DNA of 64,000 nt from Pelecanus crispus (taxonomy: Eukaryota > Chordata > Aves > Pelecaniformes > Pelecanidae). The stretch is taken from NCBI RefSeq assembly GCF_030463565.1, contig NC_134662.1:5433001-5497000 (forward strand). Reading direction: 5' to 3'. The notes below the pieces were generated by a model. It did not search any database. It was not told the origin of the DNA and saw only the letters and a list, made by a program, of their open reading frames with translations. Positions 57,966 to 64,000 of this stretch are shown piece by piece (positions within the stretch are counted from its first letter, which is position 1; each line of letters opens with the position of its first letter). The position numbers and the translations under genes were made by a program.

Positions 57966-59314
57966 TTCACTGTATTGGAAAACAAGCAAACAATAAGGTT
58001 GTATATTTCTTTTCAGTGCTTCTTACTGTAAGAAGACTCAAAAGGGAAAGGTGATAAATGGCTGGCGCGGAGTTTGAAAGCAGGAAACTTAAAAGAATCG
58101 AGAGTCAGTTGAGTGCGGTTAAGTATCAGAGCAGTAGGTAAGAAACACGAGAAGGGAAAGGTGCTCGGCATCCATTTTCCGGCCGCTTGCTGCGTACAGG
58201 GAGAGCTCTCGCCCAGGAATGCTGCCAGGGAGCAGTCCCTCTTCGGGGAAGCTTTTCTGGTGCTCCGGTGGGATCGGCATCTCTGTGCGGCGGCAGGAGC
58301 TGGGGGTCTTCCCACCCCGATGGCATTAGCGCCTGGGGTTGGTTTTTTGGGGGGGAAAAGCTGCTTTTGAAGAGGCGCCCGTCGCTGGCGTCGGCGTGGA
58401 GGTTTAGAGGGGTCCTGCGAGCACGGAGGGTCCGCGGCCCCGGGCAGACGGGGCTCAGCGGGAGCAGCGGGAGGGCTCGGAGGTGGGCGGCAGGCGAAGG
58501 CCGTGCTGCTTCCCTCGGGATCCGCGGTGCTGGAGCTTCCCAGGCTATGGCTGCTCTTTCTGACAGCGCTGAGCCCTGGTCGGGGGCTCCCGGGGAGGGT
58601 CCGGACCTGGTTCAGGTGCCTCCCCTCGGCCGCTCCGCATCTACGGAAGGGGCTGCTGCGTTTCCCTGCCAGCGAGCCGGGCTGGGTTTGATGTCCGAGC
58701 TCGCTGGCGTGGGGGGCGAGACGCGTCCGTGGGGAGCCGGAGCAGGGGCGTCGATGCTGCCGGAGCAGCGAGGTGGGGATGAGCCTGGCGTAGACGCTGC
58801 CGCTGCGCTGCCTGTCCGCGCCGCTGGAGCGGGCCGGCTCTGAACCATCCGGCTAAAGCTCAGGGTACAAATAGCATCTCGGTTGTATCGAGACTTTGTC
58901 CCTTTTTTCTGCTGTCATGATGGCTGCTTGCTCCGGTCCTGGCTTCTGCAGCATCCCTGGGTCTGCCGCTCACTGTGGCTGGAGCAGGCAAAATAAAATA
59001 GAGTAAAAACCCTCCAGTAACTGCTCAGTACCATCGTACGCGCTGAATAGCTTCTGTTCTCCTTCGGTGGTTGCTGTGCTGCCTGCTTTGGGATCCCCTC
59101 CTCTAACAGGGGTGACAGTCACAGGTTCGCTGGGCTTGAAAGCAAAAGTGCCGGCAGTAGGTCCTGCTCGATCCCCCCGCGCGTAACGAGCCCGTGTCCA
59201 TCTACAGCTCACTTCGCTTTAGTGCCGGATTCTGCATCCTAGCTCCGAAACAGCAAAGTATGGACAAAGGTAAAATAATGCCGCAATGAAATAACATCTT
59301 ACAAATGCCTTGGC

Positions 59315-59339
59315 TTTTTTTTTTTTTTTTTTTTTTTTT
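59315..59339 (+). repeat. poly(T) run, 25 nt
   Basis: An uninterrupted T tract in the intergenic region. Confidence 0.95.
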
Positions 59340-61087
59340 AAAGGTGGGGAGGAAGCGGGAGGGCGCTGCTTGGTCCCGTCCAGCCAGCCTTGACCTTGGA
59401 GCTGACAGGACGGCACGAGCGCCTGCGCGGGGAGGTGATGCTCCCGCGGCCCGCGAGGGTTTGCTCGCCCAGGGCACTCGAGAGCAAGAGCCGAGGCGCC
59501 TTGGGTGAGCTGATGCTCTCGCAAATCCCCAAATCATCAGCTTTTTAGTTTTCGGTCACCTCCGAGGCAGGCCACGCGCCCCAGGCCCCGCTTTTACCAT
59601 CTTTAATTGCTCGCTCGTGTGAGCTTCACCCCGGGGGGCTGCCCGGGGGTGCCCATCTGATGAAAGGCTGGGTCCCGGCCCCCGGGACGCTCGCGCAGGC
59701 AGGGTGCCTGTCCCCTCCTGTCCCGGCTTTCCTGGGGAATTCCTCGCAACCGCTGGCAGCTCCCGCTCCGGCTGGGGTCACGCACCGAGCTAATTAACTG
59801 GGAGCTGCCCCAGTGGAAATTTACTGGCTGCGTCTGCTGTGCCAGAGCCAGCCCGGCTCCTGCCGCTGCCTCCTTATCTGCACCCAGCCCGGAGCCCGGC
59901 TGCCGGCCCTCCCCGGGGACCGCGACGTGGGGACGAGGAGCAGCATCTATTTTGGGCCGCGTCCGTCTGTCCCTCCTTGCGCGCCGAAGCTGAGCCCACG
60001 GCGCGGGTTCACAAGGAGCTCTGGGCTTTGATAGTTCAGGTCACACCTGGCAAAAGTGTCGCTTTGCAGCGTTATCGGGCACAAGCTGCCCTTAAATTAG
60101 GGTCACACGCAGGTGAGAGGGTGGAGGTGACCCCGCGGCGTCCTGGCTGCCCCGGTCAGCTTTGAGGGATGCTTGAAACGCGGCAAAAGCACCCTGGGTT
60201 TTTCCCCGTGCACCTTTTGCTCGCGGCTCATTTACAGGAGGAAGCTCATTAGAATAATTTGTCCTTGACACGGTCCGATGGTGCTGGTCTCTCTCGCAGA
60301 GCAGCCGCTGCACCCCCACGGCCGAGCACGACCACCCCAAATCACCCGTTCCTCCGTCCCTTCCCGTGCACGGGGCCGGCAGCGCCCGGAGGGTGACGGC
60401 GCGGGGCTAGGGAGGACGAGGAGCTGCGAGCAGCCGGCGCGGGCAAAGATAACGGAGTGCCGGAGCCTGGGGATTGTTTTACACGAGGGGAAAAAACCCA
60501 AACGTGAACGGAGGAAAACGTGGCCAGGGAGCGCCGGGGCGGGTTGTGCCTGTAGCACATAAATCTGGGGCCGCTTGGGTTGGCCTGGATCTGCTGGGGG
60601 GGGGCGAGGGGGGCTCCTGCCCGCATCCCCCCGGAGCCGAGCCCTTCCCGGCGCACGGAGCATCTCTGCCAGCAGCGCGGGCTCGCACAGGATCAGGCCC
60701 TGAACCTGCTTAGAATGAAACCACGGGGGATTTTGTGCCGCCCCAGCTCCGGCAACGGGGGGGGGGGGGTGTCCCAGGGAGGTGGGGAGGGGGGGCTTGG
60801 GTGCCCATCCCTGAGGATGGGGGGGGTTTCTGCTGGAGCAGGGCGGGTGGGCACCATTGCCGGGGGAGCGGGCCGGTCGCTATGGCTGCGCGGCTCGCCT
60901 GGCCCCCCGCCAGCCCCCGGCAGCTGGGGAGCGAAGGCGCTTGGGCGGCCGGCCCGGGCTCGCGGCCCATGAACGCGTTGGGCAAGCAGGAACAAGGGAG
61001 CCCCGCTCATGCGGTGCCGAGCGTGGGAGGAGTGGGAAGGGAGTGGGGGAAGGAACAATGGTGGGAGTTACGGGAGAGGGGCAAAGG

Positions 61088-61131
61088 AAAAAAAAAAAAA
61101 AAAAAAGGCAAAAAAAAAAAAAAAAAAAAAA
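61088..61131 (+). repeat. A19-GGC-A22 tract
   Basis: Two long A runs, 61088-61106 and 61110-61131, split by GGC, in otherwise GC-rich DNA. Confidence 0.95.
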
Positions 61132-61863
61132 GGAAAGCAGTGGAAAAATACCAGTTCTGGGCCCCTGGCAGCGCTGCCCGGACCCTCCCCGCCCCAGGAT
61201 TATTGTACAAAGAAATGTTATTTTTGTTTCAATAATTTGCTGAGGCACTGGCATTCCAGCGCGGGGCTCGTTTTGTCCTCCAGCCCGGCACCAAGGGATC
61301 ATTGTTCCTCCATGGCCGAAGGGCCGGACGCGGCCCCCCGCCACCGCCATGCCCGCCGCTGCCTCTGCCCGCGGCCGCCCCGCTCCGGCAGGTGCCCCCG
61401 GCCTTGGCCCCGGTGGGCTCCATCCCGCTCCGTGCCGGGAGCGCGGGGTGGCGATGCCAGGGTCCCCCCACGGAGCCAGGGCCGCGGGCGGGCGGGTGGG
61501 TGGTGGCGGCGGGGAGCAGAGCTGTCCTCGCCACGTCTGCGGGGAGCGAGGGTGGGGAAGGGGCTGGGGCCCGCCCGGGCGTTGCTCCTGCTCCGGGGGC
61601 TCCTTTGAAGCGGGGCCTGCCCATTGAAAGGCAGCCGGGCCCCCGGGGGCCGCGGAGCGGGGCGCCAGCCACGGCCCCTCGCTGCCACGCTGCCCTCGCT
61701 CCGCGGCAGCCCCCGGGCACCCCCCGCGCTCCCATGGCCGCCATGTGGGGTGCGGCCTCACACGGGGCCTGGCTGCCCCCCGGCACGGCCCGGGATGGGG
61801 GCTGCGGGGCGGGGGGTGCCGGAGGGGCGGCTGCGGTGAGGGGCGGCGGGGGGCTGTGCCAGG

Positions 61864-62700
61864 GGGTGCAGGGTGCCAGGGCCTCCGCGGTGCACATGCC
61901 GGGGGCTGCAGGGTGCCAGGATGCTGATGCCACGGCCTTTTGGGTGCCCGTGCTGGGAGCTACAGGATGCTGGGGTGCCAGGGGCTCTGGGGTGCCTGTG
62001 CTGGGGGCTGCAGGGTGCCAGGATGCTGATGCCACGGCCTTTGGGGTGCCCATGGCAGGGGCTGCAGGGTGCCAGGGGCTCTGGGGTGCCAGGGGCTGCA
62101 GGGTGCCAGGATGCTGATGCCACGGCCTTTGGGGTGCCTGTGCTGGGAGCTGCAGGGTGCCAGGGGCTGCGGGGTGCCCAAACTGGGGGCTACAGGATGC
62201 TGGGGTGCCGGTGCCAGGGCTCTGGGGTGCCCATGCCAGGGGCTGCAGGGTGCCGGTGCCAAGATGCCCGTGCCGGCAGCAGCAGGGTGCTGGGGGCTCT
62301 GGGGTGCCAGGGGCTGCAGGGTGCCAGGGGCTCCGGGGTGCCGGGGACTGCAGGGTGCCAGGGGCTCCGGGGTACCAGTGCTGGGGGCTCTGGGGTGCCG
62401 GGGGCTCCGGGGTGCTGTGGTGCCCGGGGTGCCAGTGCCAGGGGCTGCAGGGTGCTGGGGGTTCCGGGGTGCCGGGGGCTCCGGGGTGCCGGTGCCGGGG
62501 GCAGCGGGGGTGCCGGGGGTGTCGGGGGCTGCAGGGTGCTGGGGGCTCCGGGGGTACCAGTGCTGGGGGCTCTGGGGTGCCGAGGGCTCCGGGGTGCTGT
62601 GATGCCCGGGGTGCCAGTGCCAGGGGCTGCAGGGTGCTGGGGGCTCCGGGGTGCCGGTGCCGGGGGCTGCAGGGTGCCGGGGGTGGCGGGGGCTGCAGCC
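61864..62700 (+). repeat. G-rich minisatellite A (about 18-bp basic unit)
   Basis: Dozens of variants of GGGGCTGCAGGGTGCCAG and GGGGCTCCGGGGTGCCGG, some joined into longer units. A segment holding GGATGCTGATGCCACGGCC recurs near 61919, 62021 and 62109. Because the basic unit is a multiple of three, all frames stay open and give spurious repetitive open frames (for example 62743-61229 on the - strand and 61873-62961 on the + strand). It lies just upstream of the right-hand CpG island. Confidence 0.92.
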
Positions 62701-63420
62701 CCCGGTGCCGGGGCCGGGGGTGGCAGCAGCGTGGGAGCGGCACCGTGGGACGGAGCCCGTGGGACCGAGCCCGTGGGAAGGCGCGGGGCCCGCCGGCGCA
62801 GGAAGCCGCCGGCCCGGGGCAGTCAATGGCCGGAAGGCGGCGGCGGGACCCCCGGCCCCGGCCCGGGCCCCGGCCCCGGCGCCACTTCCCCTTCCCGGGT
62901 CAGCGGCCGCTCCCCTCCGCCTTCGCCTTCGCCTCCCGCTCCCGCCGCCGCCCCCCGGTGAGAGCCCCGGCGGGGCCCGGGCCGCCCGCACCTGCCGGGG
63001 GGAGCGGGGGGAGCGGGGGCAGCGGGGACACCCGGGGCGGGGGGGGGGGGGCCGGGGGCGCCGGTGCCGGTGGCGGCGGGGCACGTGCGGGGGGGCGGTG
63101 GGGGCCGGTTTGGGGGGGCGGGGCCGGCGGGGGGGGGGGCGGGCCCTGGGAGCCGATTAAGCGGCGGGAGCCGGGGCGGCCGCAGCCGCGATCGCATCAT
63201 CCCCCGCGGGGCAGCACCGGCACCGGCTCCGGCTCCGGCTCCGCCGCCTCCAGCGCCCGGTGAGTGCCCGCGGGGAGGGCGGGGGCGGCCCGGGGAGGGG
63301 TTTGCTCCTTCGGTCCCGGGAAGCGGGGGCGGCCCCGCGCCCGTGTCCCCCCGTGCCCCCGGACACGCCGGGGCGGCAGGGACAGCCCCTGTCCCCGTGT
63401 CCCCCCGCAGCCCTGGGAGC
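62700..63420. promoter_or_regulatory. CpG island and probable promoter of the next gene
   Basis: A dense CpG block with GC boxes (for example GGGGGGCGGGCC near 63133-63144) directly upstream of a candidate non-coding exon. There is no TATA box in a good context; GATTAAGCGG near 63155 is weak. A second donor-like CCCCCG|GTGAGA lies at 62957/62958. Confidence 0.6.
63165..63259 (+). other. candidate non-coding first exon of the downstream gene (possibly ISYNA1)
   Basis: A GC-rich segment ending in CGCCCG|GTGAGT, a consensus splice donor (exon end 63259). It includes CGATCGCATCATCCCCCG and a GGCTCC triplet run and has no ATG. In mammals the gene next to ELL on the side away from FKBP8 is ISYNA1 (inositol-3-phosphate synthase 1), same orientation as ELL, then SSBP4. 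That order would fit a + strand gene starting here. No ISYNA1 coding sequence is in the window, so no symbol is given, and the 5' end is a guess. Confidence 0.35.
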
Positions 63421-63429
63421 GGGGGCAGC

Positions 63430-64000
63430 CCCGGTCCCCGCGTCCCCTGTGCACCCCAGGGTCTGCACCCCGTCCCCGTGCCCCCTGTGCACCCCAGGGT
63501 GCAGGGGCAGCCCCCGTCCCCTGTGCACCCCAGGGTCTGCACCCCGTCCCCGTGCCCCCTGTGCACCCCAGGGTGCAGGGGCAGCCCCCGTCCCCTGTGC
63601 ACCCCAGGGTCTGCACCCCGTCCCCGTGCCCCCTGTGCACCCCAGGGTGCAGGGGCAGCTCCTGTGCCCCGTAAACCCCAGGGTGCAGGGACAAGCCCCC
63701 ATCCCTGTGTCCCCTGTGCACCCCAGGGTGCAGGGGCGGCCCCAGTCCCCACGTCCCCTGTGCACCCCAGGGTGCAGGGTCTGCACCCCGTCCCCACGTC
63801 CCCTGTGCACCCCAGGGTGCAGGGTCTGCACCCCATCCCCGTGTCCCCTGTGCACCCCAGGGTGCAGGGTCTGCACCCCGTCCCCACGTCCCCTGTGCAC
63901 CCCAGGGTGCAGGGTCTGCACCCCATCCCCACGTCCCCTGTGCACCCCAGGGTGCAGGGGCGGCCCCCGTCCCCACGTCCCCTGTGCACCCCAGGGTGCA
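63430..64000 (+). repeat. minisatellite B (74-bp then 45-bp period), continues past the window
   Basis: Tandem units share GTCTGCACCCCGTCCCC and TGTGCACCCCAGGGTGCAG. Unit starts at 63461, 63535 and 63609 give a 74-bp period. After a transitional stretch, starts at 63779, 63824, 63869 and 63914 give an exact 45-bp period. Each unit contains the near-palindrome TGCACCC-CA-GGGTGCA. The 45-bp period is 15 codons, which explains the periodic - strand open frame 63989-62823. It sits in the inferred first intron of the downstream gene. Confidence 0.94.

Larger units (their letters stand above)
54668..57985 (+). other. ELL: ELL 3' UTR (inferred, about 3.3 kb)
   Basis: Sequence from the ELL stop to just past the distal AATAAA at 57960-57965. 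Three parts are visible. One is AT-rich with homopolymers and a G-tract (54668-56400). The second is a CpG-rich middle (about 56420-57310). The third is an AT-rich distal part (57340-57985) typical of terminal 3' UTR. A proximal AATAAA at 56724-56729 could give a shorter form. No open frame here is recognised as protein. The 3' end is inferred from signals only. Confidence 0.6.
57990..61860. other. intergenic region downstream of ELL
   Basis: No gene is recognised on either strand. G+C content rises from left to right. Open frames such as 58187-58843 (+) and 60880-61761 (-) lack domain character. Contents worth naming are a T run of 25 (59315-59339), interrupted A runs (61088-61131), and an AT-rich island with SOX/octamer-like motifs at 61196-61245. 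Confidence 0.7.

Noticed and set aside
58187..58843. 218-codon + strand open frame downstream of ELL
   Set aside because: GC-rich and overlapped by open frames on both strands, with no recognisable motif.
61229..62743. 504-codon open frame on the - strand, proline/alanine/histidine-rich
   Set aside because: It tracks minisatellite A, whose basic unit is a multiple of three; the + strand is open over the same bases too. No start context, splice support or domain.
62826..62957. Possible coding exon starting with an ATG at 62826 and ending at a GTGAGA donor
   Set aside because: The arginine/proline-rich product matches nothing I recognise and the composition is that of the CpG island.
61873..63263. 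Overlapping + strand open frames of 362 and 368 codons
   Set aside because: Both are glycine-rich readings of the same minisatellite and CpG island in different frames; composition artefacts.
62823..63989. 388-codon - strand open frame with a 15-residue repeat (contains GRPCTLGCTGDVG)
   Set aside because: The 15-residue period equals the 45-bp period of minisatellite B and the frame dissolves outside the array. A neighbouring frame gives an equally long product. Read as repeat DNA, not a protein.
63430..64000. Regular spaced repeats, considered as a CRISPR array
   Set aside because: Eukaryotic context. The whole unit repeats with no unique spacers, and no cas genes are present; it is a minisatellite.

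Overview
This is a vertebrate window, almost certainly from a bird. The signs are interrupted genes with GT-AG introns, CpG-island promoters, GC-rich minisatellites typical of an avian microchromosome, and a CR1 LINE 3' tail ending in the octamer repeat ATTCTATG. The gene order, the end of FKBP8 followed by ELL in tandem on the + strand, matches the conserved block on human 19p13.11 and chicken chromosome 28 (recalled, not searched).

Layout. 1-402 is the last intron of FKBP8. 403-489 is its final coding exon, the C-terminal membrane anchor, followed by a GC-rich 3' UTR with a poly(A) signal at 1258-1263. After a short GC-rich repeat-bearing spacer comes the CpG-island promoter of ELL (about 1800-2020). 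The whole ELL coding sequence is present: twelve exons from 2024 to 54667, all junctions GT-AG and all phases compatible, 1836 nt including the stop, encoding 611 residues. Intron 1 is 26.4 kb and holds the CR1 element, many long poly(T) runs and several candidate regulatory or structured segments. The 3' UTR probably runs to a signal at 57960-57965 and has an unusual CpG-rich middle. 58.0-61.8 kb is intergenic with no recognised gene. 61.86-62.70 kb is a G-rich minisatellite. 62.7-63.4 kb is a second CpG island with a probable non-coding first exon ending in a consensus donor at 63259/63260. By synteny this may be ISYNA1, but no coding sequence is visible to prove it. A second minisatellite fills 63.43-64.0 kb and runs off the window.

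How the genes work. FKBP8 (FKBP38) is a tail-anchored mitochondrial/ER immunophilin. ELL is a nuclear RNA polymerase II elongation factor of the super elongation and little elongation complexes. They are unrelated neighbours, not an operon. Most long open frames here, including 300-500 residue frames in the minisatellites, are composition artefacts. I found no clear new multi-gene system. The most unusual material is non-coding: a 16-bp hairpin in intron 4, a 13-bp GC-rich hairpin and a perfect octamer-like inverted repeat in intron 1, a run of donor-like repeats just after ELL exon 1, and a promoter-proximal minisatellite that changes period from 74 to 45 bp.
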